DNA from: Dipetalonema caudispina
Lineage: Eukaryota > Nematoda > Chromadorea > Rhabditida > Onchocercidae
Reading direction: 5' to 3'
Assembly (NCBI GenBank): GCA_013365325.1
Contig: JABVXV010000137.1
Location: 62,001-126,000, forward strand
DNA: 64,000 bases
Part shown: positions 51,100 to 62,911 of the stretch, one piece after another
How the letters are laid out: every line of letters begins with the position of its first letter
How positions within the stretch are numbered: position 1 is the stretch's first letter
Translations under genes and position numbers: made by a program
The notes under the pieces: generated by a model
Databases searched by the model: none
What the model was told of the DNA's origin: nothing
Seen by the model: only the letters and a program-made list of their open reading frames with translations

Positions 51100-53315
51100 C
51101 TCTAAAAAGTGCAAATAAAGTGCTAATTTTGATATTTTTTCATTCGACGAAATGCGTCATCATAAGGAAGGCAAAAACAACTGAACGAAAATCTAAATAG
51201 TCAGACAAGAGCAATAAATAGTGAACAAAGAACAGATGTAGTATAGTATTGACTCCTAAGTCTATATGTTCCTAACAACAGTGTAAGCTTTTTCTAATTT
51301 GAAATCAATATCTACTATCCAATACTATCATGGGAGTAATGAAGCCAATATTAATCATAGAGAAAGACAGTTGTGAAGCATAGCAGATAAATACGAATGG
51401 AAAAGAGATTAACAAATATGAAATATAAACAAAGTTGAAAATAACCCTCTCATCTTGAAATACACTATCAGCTGTGTATATATGTCCAATTACACAATTT
51501 TAGATAAGTCAAATTGACTTATTTTTAATTGTATTGTTTTTTTATACTATCTCAATTGAAATAATGATTACTCGCTGTTCTTTACTTAATCAATATCGTG
51601 CAGAAATAAAAATAAATCTGAAAAAATACTTAATGCTCATATAATACTATAATATTTCACAAAAAAAAAAAGAAGAAAGCAATAAAAACAATTTAATATT
51701 CAATTTTTGTTAATGAAATATTTAAGATGAATAATAATTCAATGATAATTTCCGGAAAAATATTATCATTTCGAAAATAATCCTTCCCTAAAATTCCCCA
51801 ATCCTAATTAAGTTAACAGGATGATTACTACTGATGGTAGAGGAGAAGAAAAATCTCTCCCAATTCCCACACTCTAGTGATGCAGTTTTTAACGACGGCC
51901 ATTGCATAAGTCGCGGTCTGAAGTAAAAAAATTCCACCGGAATATTTCAGGTAATGATTGAATGTGGGAAGTAGAATGGTGGGCAGGTGTGAGGGAAAAA
52001 AAAAGAGGCGGGATAAGAAGTATATATTTATTTGTTTATTATAACTATGGCGGGTACTTTTTTTTTTTTAGATGAGAAAAATTTTCCGAAATAAGATACG
52101 ATAGATATTATAATATTCATTTCAATTAATTAATATTTCGAAGTTTTAAAAAAATTTTAAATTTTGGAGAAATTTAAAAATTATTTCCTAACTGAAATAC
52201 TTCAGAAATGAATCAATGATAGCATTATTTTGATGAAAATAAATAAATTATGGTTAAAATAAATTACATTCACAAATGAATAAATGTGATTCTGAATGCT
52301 ACCACCAATCTAATCATATTTAAGTTGTTTAAAGAAGAAAAGAATCAATCATTTTTTTATATGTTTACAAAAATTAAGTACGTAGTAAATAAATATTTCA
52401 AAGAAGTATTGAATAGATATTACAGAAAAAAGAATTATAAATCATTCAAGGTTTAGGAAAGTTGATATAAAAGTAAAAGATACTTTCGATCATAAATAAT
52501 CGCAATTTCGTAGTCGATACTCCTATCATCACTGATAAAAATGATAACATATTATCACTCTTATCGTTCGTAGCATTTGTGAGACTCAATACCATAAGTA
52601 TCATCGAAATCTTTCAAGAATTATTGCCTAATGAAGATTTCTCTTACTTGATTGAATCAGATCGATCTAGGATGAAGAGAGAGAGAGAGAGAGAGAAGAT
52701 ATTCGAGTGCAAGGCTTCTCATTTTATTGGGCCTTTTTTTTTCTTCACTCTATCTCTCTTCATAAATTATGATGCAAATTTGATGATAAACAAGGGATAT
52801 TTAGGCTTAGTGTTTTTCTCTTCTTATATTGGAAAAATAAGCCTATAGCTTATGTCAATATCCTTCCAAAGTTTACTTGCCTCAACAATTGCTTAAAAAA
52901 TCTTCCCTTTACATCTATCTATCTTTTTCGTCACTTTTTTAACTTTTTTTTTTAAAAAAAAAAGAGAAAAATGTTAGAATCGTTGAAGGAACGATTTTTT
53001 TTTTTTTTTTTTATCTTCCAAATTGATTGAAAAAAAAAAAAAAATTCCACAAATTGAAACTATAGAAGGTATACAACGTAATGAGGAAGCAAATAGTTCT
53101 GATGAATCATTAGGTAAGAAGAGAATGAAAAAAATTCTACAAATTCGTAATCCATTTCAAACATTAAAGTAGGTTAAGAATTGCAAGATATAAAGATTGT
53201 TGTTTACTTTCTTAGAGAGTATTAATATGAAATGAGAAGAGAAGAGAGGTAAAAGAGATAACTGGATTTGATTGGTGTAACATGTGATTTTTTGCAGAAT
53301 GGTGAAGATGCAAGG
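51100..53315. promoter_or_regulatory. Divergent spacer and promoters of IP6K and syntrophin
   Basis: A 2.2-kb spacer that should contain both promoters. Most is AT-rich, but about 51880-52020 is clearly richer in G and C (acgacggccattgcataag, a gaggcgggat box) and stands out as a promoter-like or non-coding-exon candidate. An open stretch with a good donor at about 53060-53112 could be a 5' untranslated exon of the syntrophin gene. No complete coding exon was supported. Confidence 0.4.
52675..52697. repeat. AG dinucleotide microsatellite
   Basis: About 11 GA/AG units in the IP6K/syntrophin spacer. Confidence 0.8.
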
Positions 53316-56235
53316 ATGGCATCGGTGAGAGGATCTTTTCTGGATGTTTACATTGCCGGTGAATGGGTTAAGGTTTGTGCTACATTAGATGAAACAGCCT
53401 TAACATTAAGTGCACCAGCAGATGCTGATCATGGACAAGGTGCTGATATACGTACAGTTCGAATAGTAAAACATGATGGTGGCTTGGGTATTAGCATCAA
53501 AGGTGGCCGTGATAATGATATGCCCGTTATTATCAGGTAATTTTTAATTTCAATCATTTTCATTATTATATTTATTTGACTATATATATTTCTTTTTTTT
53601 TTTTTTTTTCATGTTTATATGGCATTACATATTCTATTAGTTTGACAGTTTAATAGTGTTTAGAGTTTGGTACTTAGTAATTCATTGTATTGGTTGTTTT
53701 TAGATTCATTTTTTTCAAGCTTTCTTCAATTTAGATTTTTTTTTTGATGTTCAATAGGAAAGAATATTTTCAGCAAAATTTTCAAAGGTATGGCAGCAGA
53801 TGAAACAGGGCAATTGTTTGTTGGTGACACTATCGTTGCGGTAAACGGTGAATCGCTAGAAGATGCTACACACGATGAAGCTGTTAGAGCGCTTAAGAAA
53901 GCTGGACGTATCGTCGACTTACACGGTTAGTTTTGCTTTCAGAATTGATTTTATAAGTCATAAGCATTTATTGAATTTGTTAAAAGTTATTTCTGTTTAT
54001 CTTCTTTGGTTTTCTCGCGGTTTTTCGGTCTAAGATCCTAGCAGTTTTTTCCAAATTATGCTTGAAACGTCTTACTATCTCATAAATTATTTTTCTTGAA
54101 ATTTGACAATTTTAGTTCGTTTCATGCGGGATATATGTGCTCAACGTGAAAACTGGGTGGAACGTATTCAGTGGGATGACGATTCGCATGATCGAATTCG
54201 TAGCATTGCATTGAAACTGGCCTTTGTGACACGTACAACTCTCCAAATTGAAGACATCGAGAATAGAATGTTTGAAATAAGATCACCTTCAGGACGATAT
54301 ACGCTCCTGTTTAGGTCTATCAGTTACAGTTAATAGCAGTGTTATACTAATATCTTAATATAGCCTCATTTCACATTTGAGCATGTTATGTGCATATATT
54401 TCAAAATTTTAACTGGTGTTATTCTAATCCTTTGTTTTTTCGATGCTTATCAAAGAGGAGTAGAGCAAAAAAAGAGTTAAAACACTCTAAAATGAAATTG
54501 AAAAGATGAGTCTTTTACCTGGAAAGTGTAATTTTTAAATTGTTATCAGCACTTCTTTTCTTAATTTCACAAATCACCTGCATACTTGTTTTTTTTTTTT
54601 ATAGATGCAGTAATTCATTAGAAGCAGATGCATGGTTCGAAACTGTACACATTTGTTCATGTGCACTGCTAACACAAGCGTTAGCGCAAGTAAATTTGAT
54701 GCTTGGAAATAATCCACAAGTACGCAAAATGGGTTGGATTATTGAACAAGTTGGTTCCAAGTATTTTTATGACTTTCGTGAGCGATTTATACATAGTTTC
54801 TGGCTTGCAAAAAGCAATAACGAGTTATGTAAAAAGAATTACGGAGTAATTAGAAATATGTTTTCTATGTCACTGACTATGCCTTTGCTGAGATCCACGA
54901 GATAATGTGGTATTCATGATCCATCAGGTTTTCTAAAATTAAGCAAGGTACGTATTACTAAAAAGCTCGGTATCTCCATCTTAATCATCCCTTTTTACAG
55001 ACGCTTAATGAAAATGGAATAACCGTTTGGAGACCGATGTTTGCAGCATTAACTCTCAATGATTTACTGTTTTACGACTCCGTTCCGATGTTGAAATCGG
55101 AATGGGCTTCTCCAAAAGTCACCAGACCGCTTATCGCCACCCGCGTAGTGCAGACAACATCACGGTAAAATGTGCTAAATTAATTATATTAATCTTGTAA
55201 TTCGAATTTACTGCTGAATTCGCAAAGATCCAGTGTTTCATACTAATAGGCTAACAATGTGTAATCTTCTATCGGTCATGATAATTCTATGTTTTGTATT
55301 TTCCACTCCACTAATTTTAAAATAAAGTCACGAAACGAATAGGAAAAATTTCTTGGAATCGCGTTTAAATTTCGTTCGGACAAATGGTGTACTATAGATT
55401 GTCTATAGCATTCAACTGAAACACTTACTGACAAGCAAGCACACTTCACTTTATAAATTATTTGCTTTATCTTGAGGTAAACAAATATAATCAAATAAAT
55501 CTGTAATGCATCAAATTCAGAACTGCTCCTGTTATATCTGGCTTATCAGATGTAATATCATTTACAACGAGAACAGGTACACAGCAAGGTGTTCGTTCAC
55601 ATATATTACGCGTGGAAACTCATCGAGATTTGGCTTCATGGATAAAAAGTATTGTTACATGTACCTACGAAGCATGCGCCAAAACTGGACAAGTCTCGTG
55701 CCGTTAGTTCTTTATTTTATACATAACAAGATTCTTGTGATAAACGAAGTACGATGTATAGTATAATGTGCAGTTTGCTTTTATATCATCAATATGAAGT
55801 TATTGTCCAAGTTTTGTATCTTCAACATCAAACAGCAAATATCTCCTAAATGATAACTTATAGCCTGCGTTTGGCAAGACGAGCAGTGTGAGTTGGTATT
55901 GCAACTCGACAAAGGTTTAAGTCTGATTAGTCATGACGGCCAAATCCGTTGGCAATATCCATTTGAAACTATTCGTGCCACCGGTGACGACGGAAACAGA
56001 TTCCTTTGGATCGATTTTGGTCCACCTGCCGGCGAACAGGTGCATATCTCACATATTTTCGAAATGTGGAATAAATTTTAACTTACTAGCTCAAATCCTA
56101 GGATAAGGATCAATTCGCTGACACTATTCCATCATTTTTCAGGAAATTGACTTGCTCTCATCACCAAAACCAGTCGTTTTCATTCTTCACTCATTCCTTG
56201 CTACAAAAGTTTATCGACTTGGATTATACGCATAA
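53316..56235 (+). CDS. stn-1: Alpha/beta-type syntrophin (PDZ and PH scaffold)
   Basis: Adaptor of the dystrophin complex at the inner face of the plasma membrane. Eight exons sum to 443 codons plus stop: 53316-53536, 53774-53925, 54116-54314, 54605-54749, 55001-55164, 55521-55702, 55864-56039 and 56143-56235. The first PH domain is split by the PDZ domain, as in all syntrophins. The first half is at 1-45 ([18 protein letters not shown]). The PDZ is at about 46-130, with [16 protein letters not shown] as ligand-binding loop and [19 protein letters not shown]. The second PH half follows. PH2 holds [26 protein letters not shown]-like [11 protein letters not shown] and [12 protein letters not shown]. 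The C-terminal SU domain ends [22 protein letters not shown]. It fits alpha/beta rather than gamma syntrophins. The start at MASVRGSF is the first in-frame ATG after an acceptor at about 53297; upstream coding exons cannot be excluded. Confidence 0.9.
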
Positions 56236-56732
56236 CATGCATGAGAGTGACGAGTACAGTCGACTATTTCAACTGTTCAATTAAAGTCTAGCTCTGTTGC
56301 TTAACATAACTTATTAACATTAAATGTTGGACTGTCTGCTCATGTGTTTCCTGCTTCTAAAATATTTTTGCTACTATTTATTGGTTTGAAATGTTTATAA
56401 CTTATATCATGTTTCACTTTATTTATGATAAAGAGTTGTAACTGTATCCTGATATAACATTTTTTACTTAGCATAAAATATAGATAATATAAAACGTAAC
56501 AAGAATAAGTCCTAAGTGGAGAAGAGACCAAAAAAAGAGGTTTGGAATATCCATGCTTAACATAAGCGGGCAATATCAAAAGCAGAGTATATTCAGTGGA
56601 GCAACTTCAATAAGAGCAATAGTTTTTTCTTACTGTTCCTAGAACACTTCAACACTCTAATTTCAAAAAGAAGTATTTCAAAAGTATTGAGTGACTTTCT
56701 CCACTCAGAAAATGCTGAGAAATCACGGGATG
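56236..56732. other. Convergent 3' spacer (syntrophin and FCF1)
   Basis: About 500 bases between two facing stop codons, holding both 3' untranslated regions. No exon, RNA gene or repeat was recognised. Confidence 0.55.
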
Positions 56733-58495
56733 TTAGTTCACGGGAGCACCGTATGCATCAGGCATACGTTCTATTGAAAATCGATGTTGTCTAATATACA
56801 GAATGGGGACACCTGGAATTTTACGAATCCGTCGTTTCAAATCCTTGTCACAGGTGGCAACGATATAACATTTGTGCTAAAAGAATGAAAAGTAATATGA
56901 AATTAGGAAGATACACTTTGATGAAAACAATCTCCGCTTGAACAGGCTTGTAAAGATCTCTTGCGAGAAATTCGAGGGATTTTTTTTCCCTTCCAGAAAT
57001 TACTAACTACTTAAACTTGAGAATCATACACAATTCATCGCATTCTGCGCTTTCTTGAAATTTGAAGAATATTTCCCATTACTGAAATAAAGTAAATAAT
57101 TAAGTATACCTGTGTAACCCTTTGCACGATGCAATCATCGGCATAAATTCCTTTATGAGAACATGACAAACGTTTAAACCGATTATCTTTAATAATTTTC
57201 AGAGCAACTTTGCATCGTTGTCCAAGCTTTTCCAATTCACCCAAAACGCAATCCGTTACATACGGTATCGCTGCAAATCAAAAGAGTTAATCAACTTTTA
57301 ACCTTTCAACTTTAAGAAAATTAATTTGGGAAAATTGTATTTTAATATGAAACGAACTTTTTGCATATAAACAATCCATAAATCCCTGCATAATATCAAT
57401 TCTATATTTAATGGAGAAATTGACAAAATTCGTATCGATAATAATATGAAATGGTGGTCCGAGTTGGGTGTTATACTTCAAAAACATTGCTGTTGATACT
57501 TGAGGTCTGAAAATTATGGGAGAGATATAAATAAATTAAAAATGAAGAACCAAAAACAGGAAAATGGAAGTTGAAAAAAAAAAGAAAAAATAATATACGC
57601 TTCGACAACTTTTAACGCCTGTTTGTCGTCTTTGTCTTTTTTCCTGATAACTCGATCACTTTCTTTGCTGAAAATAGGTAAACCATTACAACAACTTTAT
57701 AGGATCATTTCTTGCAGCATACTTCTTGATATTGATAGGCCTGCATATTATCACGCTCAGTTACGGTCTTAATCATCGAACTATTTCCACTTTTATTCCA
57801 TCCATGGGTTAAATCTTCAGTAACTCAAACTACTTGTTCTAATCTATTCGATGGAGCACTTACTAGAAATTAAACTACCACGTTTAATTTACATGCTACT
57901 TGACCATTACTGACTTGAACCACTTAAACTTCACTAAGCTTTTCTCAATTATCTCAAGTATGGGCTCAATATTCAACCATATTTTGGAACTGCCTACCTA
58001 CTGCCTCATTACAAAGATGGTAACAACTCATCTCTCGTTTTCTAGTAGCTGAAGAGTAGCCCACATAACATGTTTCAATAAATGATTAGGCCTTATGCTT
58101 TGACATATCAATTGTTAAACCAAAACAACAGTACTAATTTATAAAATTGTGTAACTTCTTTTCCGACAGAAAATTAAATCTTCAAAATAGATAAACAAAC
58201 AAACATTCGAGAATCGGTTGGTTTGATCATTTTAGCCAATTTTGTAGCAAATTTTCGAGATTTCTTTAATTTACCCTAAAATAATCCATTGGCATTTACT
58301 TAACATATATGTAATAAGAATAATGTCAAGACACAGTACTGTAAATAAATAAATTCCAATCCAGGAGTAGTAGAAATCATAACGCAACGTAACTTTTTCT
58401 ATCTAACAAATATTAATTATATTAATTAATCACAACCAATAACTTACCATAATTCTTCGTTTCTCACCGTAATACGACGATTTAACTGACCGTTC
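56733..58495 (-). CDS. FCF1: FCF1/UTP24, pre-rRNA endonuclease (first exon not found)
   Basis: PIN-domain nuclease of the small-subunit processome that cuts pre-rRNA at sites A1 and A2 in the nucleolus. Five exons are in phase: 58495-58448, 57667-57599, 57506-57358, 57270-57110 and 56876-56733. They give about 190 residues, against about 198 in human. The N-terminal [16 protein letters not shown] aligns with the human helix. Then follow [17 protein letters not shown] with the first catalytic aspartate, [26 protein letters not shown] with two acidic residues, and [20 protein letters not shown] with the last one. The end is [10 protein letters not shown]. No in-frame ATG exists in or just before the first exon seen. 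The missing piece should be a tiny 5' exon coding about 10 residues, probably in the FCF1/NDUFS4 spacer or further right. Confidence 0.88.
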
Positions 58496-58996
58496 CTGAC
58501 AATTCTATTCCGGAAAAGTAAAAATTTTACAACACAATTTAATTAAACTATCAGTCTAACTAAGTGAAGTTTTAACGAGCCGCAAATTGTCCGTTAATTC
58601 TTTGAGATGATAGAAAGTTTGTCAGGTTTGATATTTGTGAGAAGTCACGGGGGTTATGAGAGGTGGGAGTAATAAGTGAGATTTTCGGATAGTAGTAACG
58701 ATGGAAGTAGAATATTTCAGGAGAGAAATGAAGAGATCGGAATTGAAAGTATTTTGACTAGAAAATAAAAAAAGGAAGTGTATAACAGTGCTGTTAATCT
58801 TCGGAAAAGATAGTTACACAATAATCATTCAGTTTTAAATTTTTTAGTAAAAAGTAAATCAGAGTGAATGTTATTCATTTTTTAAAATTAGCTTTAGGAA
58901 GCATGACAAGACATATATTGCAAAAGGATAAGCAAAGATGTGATACTGTTGATTTGTTGTTATCTTTGTAATATATGCTGTAGATTTTATGCTGAA
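58496..58996. promoter_or_regulatory. Divergent spacer of FCF1 and NDUFS4
   Basis: Only about 500 bases separate the FCF1 sequence from the NDUFS4 start codon, so it should contain both promoters and perhaps the missing first exon of FCF1. I looked for an ATG leading to a basic KKTRK-like start on the minus strand and found none. Confidence 0.4.
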
Positions 58997-60320
58997 ATGT
59001 TATCCATATCTACTATCAACTTTTTGCGTGCACTTGGAATTCGTTGTTTTGCGAATAAGACCAGTGATTCACATATTCACTATCCAATTTCAACAGTAAC
59101 CCAGAAATCGATTGATGATGTATTGGAACCATCACAAATGCCGACAAAGATTAAAGTTTCGGATAAAATGCAAGAGGTTTGTTTATTTCAAGTCAAATGT
59201 AGGATTAGATTGATCTGAATATGAATATCAATGAAAGGAAGAATATATGCAAGTAATGCAATCCTGATCACGTAATTTGGTTTCTAGGAACAGTAAGTAA
59301 TATTATTAATATACAGGAAGCTGCTGTATAGATTTAAGAATTTGAAACTGTGAAAAATTACAGCAGGCAATAGATCTTGCTGGTGTACCTCTGGATTTTT
59401 TACGCAGTCGTCGAGTGCGTATATATCGACCGGCACGTGAGGCCACTCAATCGGGATGGGCTCGTACAAGAACGTGGAAGATTGAGCTGGATAATGGAGA
59501 AAGATGGGAGAATTTACTGATTGGTTGGTCTAGCACGTAAGTTGTTATTGTTGCTCTTATAGCATTTTATTGCTAGCAAAAGCATTCGTACTTCTCAAAT
59601 GCTGAGGTAACTTTCTTTCAAACTTCTGGCTGCTCTTGATTGATAATCTAAAGTTTTTCTCCGTACTGCAAAGTAGAGTTTGGATTCAGATTTCAGACTG
59701 AATCATACTGATGCTTTCTGATTAGCTCAACATTATTTTATGACTTTGCTTATAATTAATAAAGTCTTCGGTTATCACTGCTTTTAGTTAAAGATTTGCT
59801 TAAAAAGAGTAAAGGACTTTAAATTTTGGTGAGGGAATTTAAATTTTATGGAAGTAAATTTGGTGGAACATGAAAGGTCAAAGAATTATATAAAATAGGT
59901 TACCTCTAAATCCAGAATCATTCGTACTACTTATATGGAACCTGTCATTAAATGTTGACCATCTAATAGCGAGTGTAGGTTGAAATACTAAACCTCATTT
60001 CATTGTCCTAAAGTCTGGAAGATTTCTTTCATATACTGTTAATGAAATTAACTCTTAGTTTTATTAAATTATTAACTCTTATTTAAAATTTATTAAATTA
60101 TGAAAATTATAAGACTTTATTGTGTTTTGTTTATAGAGGTGACCCATTAAGTAACATCTCTATGGCTCTTGATTTTGCATCGAAGGAAGATGCTATTCGG
60201 TACTGTGAAACGAACGGTTTAAATTATGAAGTAATCGAACCAAATGAACGCATAATTAAGCCGAAAAGTTATGCGGAGAATTTTTCATGGAATAAACGAA
60301 CAAGAGTTACAAATAAGTAA
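58997..60320 (+). CDS. lpd-5: Complex I accessory subunit NDUFS4
   Basis: 18-kDa accessory subunit of the peripheral arm of mitochondrial NADH:ubiquinone oxidoreductase, needed for stable assembly of the NADH-binding module. Three exons sum to 178 codons plus stop: 58997-59176, 59364-59536 and 60137-60320. The N-terminus MLSISTINFLRALGIRCF looks like a mitochondrial presequence (few acidic residues, two arginines). The conserved block includes VRIYRPAREATQSGW, TWKIELDNGERWENLLIGW, DPLSNISMALDFASKEDAI and the end SYAENFSWNKRTRVTNK. The mammalian C-terminal RVS phosphorylation site reads RVT here. An upstream in-frame start at 58940 gives a hydrophobic Cys-rich extension that looks less like a presequence. 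The symbol follows the C. elegans orthologue. An AATAAA lies at 60647. Confidence 0.93.
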
Positions 60321-61149
60321 TATTTGTATAGCAGTCACTTGTAGATCAGATCGGATTGGATTGCATTAATGCATTGAACCGTTATGTCTTTGTTGTTGTA
60401 TTTCATTTTTAGGTGCTTATATCTACCACAACTTTTTTTTTAACTAATCAGATTGTAGTTGCTGATAGTTAAGTATCTGTCCTGTCATTACAATACCTAA
60501 GTAGCGCATATGGTTTGTGTTGCGTACTGTCTTGTTTTAAGGTACCACAATCTTCTGCCGGATGATTATAAAAAATGAAAACACAGATTTTAGGTCTGGC
60601 ATATATTTCAATGATTTGTACATTTACTTGCGAACTATTCTGTACTAATAAAGCTTTCGTCATATTTAACTTTTCATTTGCTTATTTACTATGGTTATTA
60701 AACCAAAAAATTTATTGTCATAGTTTATATTTGTTAATTTAGGTAGAAAGGGATTAAACTTCGAATTAGAATATGAGTAGTTAACAATGGATAGGGTCAC
60801 GTAGGTGAAATTAGCTTTATAAAATAAGTTTAAATAGTTCTATCCATTATCATTATCATGATCACTTGGGCTTTCATATGCTGCAACCTTTTCGCGCTAA
60901 TAAAAAACGAATTGTGAGCATTGATGATAGCGATTTCTTGAAGGACTCATTCGAAGCATTTGGAAGATGCCCGAAATGTGCCGTATTTTTAACATCAACA
61001 TTAAGAATTAGCTGGGAAAAAAAATTCTTCGCTGAGTATAAAAAAATCGGACGTATAAAATATGATGGCTTCCAGACCTTCCATTACTCAAACTGAAACC
61101 GTTGCTTGTGCGCATAAATACAGTTCAGCGACTTTTTCATGTCGAAAGA
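60321..61149. other. Intergenic between NDUFS4 and the SS18-like gene
   Basis: Contains the NDUFS4 3' untranslated region with AATAAA at 60647-60652, and the presumed promoter of the next gene. A 76-codon open stretch (60866-61096, plus strand) with a CPKC motif is not in frame with the next gene and is listed under findings. Confidence 0.45.
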
Positions 61150-61990
61150 ATGACTGTAGGGAAAATGTCATTAGCATTTGCGGGAAATGCACAAATTGGA
61201 GCGAGACCAGACAAAGCCACGATTCAAAAAATGTTGGATGAGAATGGTCAACTGATTAGAGTTATCGTGCGGTACCAGAGCATGGGAAGGTTCGTTCAAG
61301 ATTGTAAAAAGTTTAATCTCTTTTGCATACTCCCTCACGAGTTATTCGGCTCTAGTAAATGGATATTGAAGCCAAAGATCCAACAACAAGTGTGTAGTGA
61401 AGTTGCTAATCACGCAGTGTAGTTGTTTTGGTTGAAGATCAGGCCTTTTGATCATTCTAGTTTTACCAGCAAATTAGAAAGATGTTTGGTGCTGTGTTTC
61501 ATGAATCCACGCAGACCACAGTTATTTCCCACTTCCAATCATTTATTCCGTTGTGTTCATCGTATCATTATTAGTGAAGTTATTGAGAACAGGAGCCAAA
61601 AGTTAGAGAAAGAATTTATGGTAACCCTCATTTTTGTTTCAGGGCAAATGATGCTCTTCAATATCAGCAACTTCTCCACCGAAATCTTGTCTACCTCGCT
61701 TCATTAGCAGATGCAAACATCCAGCAGGAACTTACACAGCAGGTACCACTATTTCCATCATAAAATGGTTTTCTAGATTTCTTCTGTAAAACTCTTTCAT
61801 ACGTGTAGTTTCGAATCAAAAACTTCCAATTTCAGACCGTCCGATGTACTGCAGGGTAGAATAATCATTCTCCTAATTTTCATTTTTTTTTCTTTGCTTG
61901 CAGAATATAAAAAAACGATTTTTACAGAATGACAATATAAAAAAGGAAATTACGAGGCAAGATTTGAGCTCAAATCAACAAAATAATTAG
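61150..61990 (+). CDS. SS18-family protein, SNH domain only
   Basis: SS18 proteins bind BRG1/BRM in SWI/SNF (BAF) chromatin remodellers through the N-terminal SNH domain. Three exons sum to 108 codons plus stop: 61150-61289, 61643-61742 and 61904-61990. The SNH core is present: KATIQKMLDENGQLIRVIVR, YQSMGRANDALQYQQLLHRN and LVYLASLADANIQQELTQQ. After it there are only about 29 residues, basic and Asn/Gln-rich, ending SSNQQNN. The long Gln/Pro/Gly/Tyr-rich activation region of vertebrate SS18 (about 390-418 residues in total) is absent. A second in-frame ATG at 61165 (MSLAFAG) is an equally good start. Later alternative exons cannot be excluded, but the last exon ends in a clear stop after a good TTGCAG acceptor. 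Confidence 0.82.
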
Positions 61991-62911
61991 ACGAATTATT
62001 CACAGCTCTAGGTATCACATTCAGCACCTGTAACATATTCTCTTCGGGATTCTCAGTTCTGAAATCTGATTTGACAGGCTTGTTTGGAAAGGATTTTGTT
62101 TTCGATCTACTAGTGCTTTTTAGTAACAACATCGCTATTCTCAATGTATTCAATGTATTGTTTATGTTTTGTTTGTGCTTGTGGCAAAATAAACAAATAA
62201 GTGCATAATTTTGTACTGACGAATAAAAATTTACAAAAATGAGCAATGTTTCCAAAATAAAAAAGTCTGAGTCGCAATTTGAAATGGTAAACAATTAAGG
62301 AAAAATCAAAGGCATGCAAAAAGGTAAAAACAATACAGTATGTGATGTAAGATTACGACATAAAACAATGAAAATGCAACCTCACTGGGCCATACAATAG
62401 CAGATACCGGGATGGACTAAAATATTGAGAACTATAAATATCCCTCTGTGATCTTTTAAAATCATCTTGCAAATAATTTAGTTGACATAGTGAATGTCAA
62501 ATGAAGTGAAAGTGAATATCAAACACAATTACAATGTAAACGGTTCAAACAATTAAGATGTTTGAGAAAAAAGGCAATTGTTTTTCAGGCTTATTACATT
62601 ATTCTCACTATAGAAATAGAGGCACAATTATAAGCATTGAAGAGCACTCAAAAAAACAACGAATATTACATTTCGACACATTATTCAGCACTGCTTCGTT
62701 GTAGAGATGCATATGTGGAGATATAAATGATAATGAAAGACGAGACTTAGAAGGAATAACTAGAAATCAAATGATTTTATAATCCCGGTGGTTTGTGAAT
62801 TAAGCTAAGCCAATAGCAATGACAAACGAGTTGGTGAACGAAACCTCGAAAAGAAACATCAATCAAAATAAATAGTAAAGTTCATTTCCATTCAAATTAC
62901 GAAGTTTCAGA
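61991..62911. other. Convergent 3' spacer (SS18-like and PDP)
   Basis: Holds the 3' ends of two facing genes. A plus-strand AATAAA at about 62188-62193 could serve the SS18-like gene. No exon or RNA gene was recognised. Two open stretches of 69 and 114 codons on the minus strand have no family resemblance. Confidence 0.45.

Noticed and set aside
57720..57815. Minus-strand stretch reading [12 protein letters not shown] as an N-terminal exon of FCF1
   Set aside because: Its donor phase does not fit the next exon, while the exon at 58448-58495 fits in phase and aligns with the FCF1 N-terminal helix.
61950..62319. Open frames of 114 and 69 codons on the minus strand
   Set aside because: They overlap the end of the SS18-like gene, have no family resemblance and no splice context.
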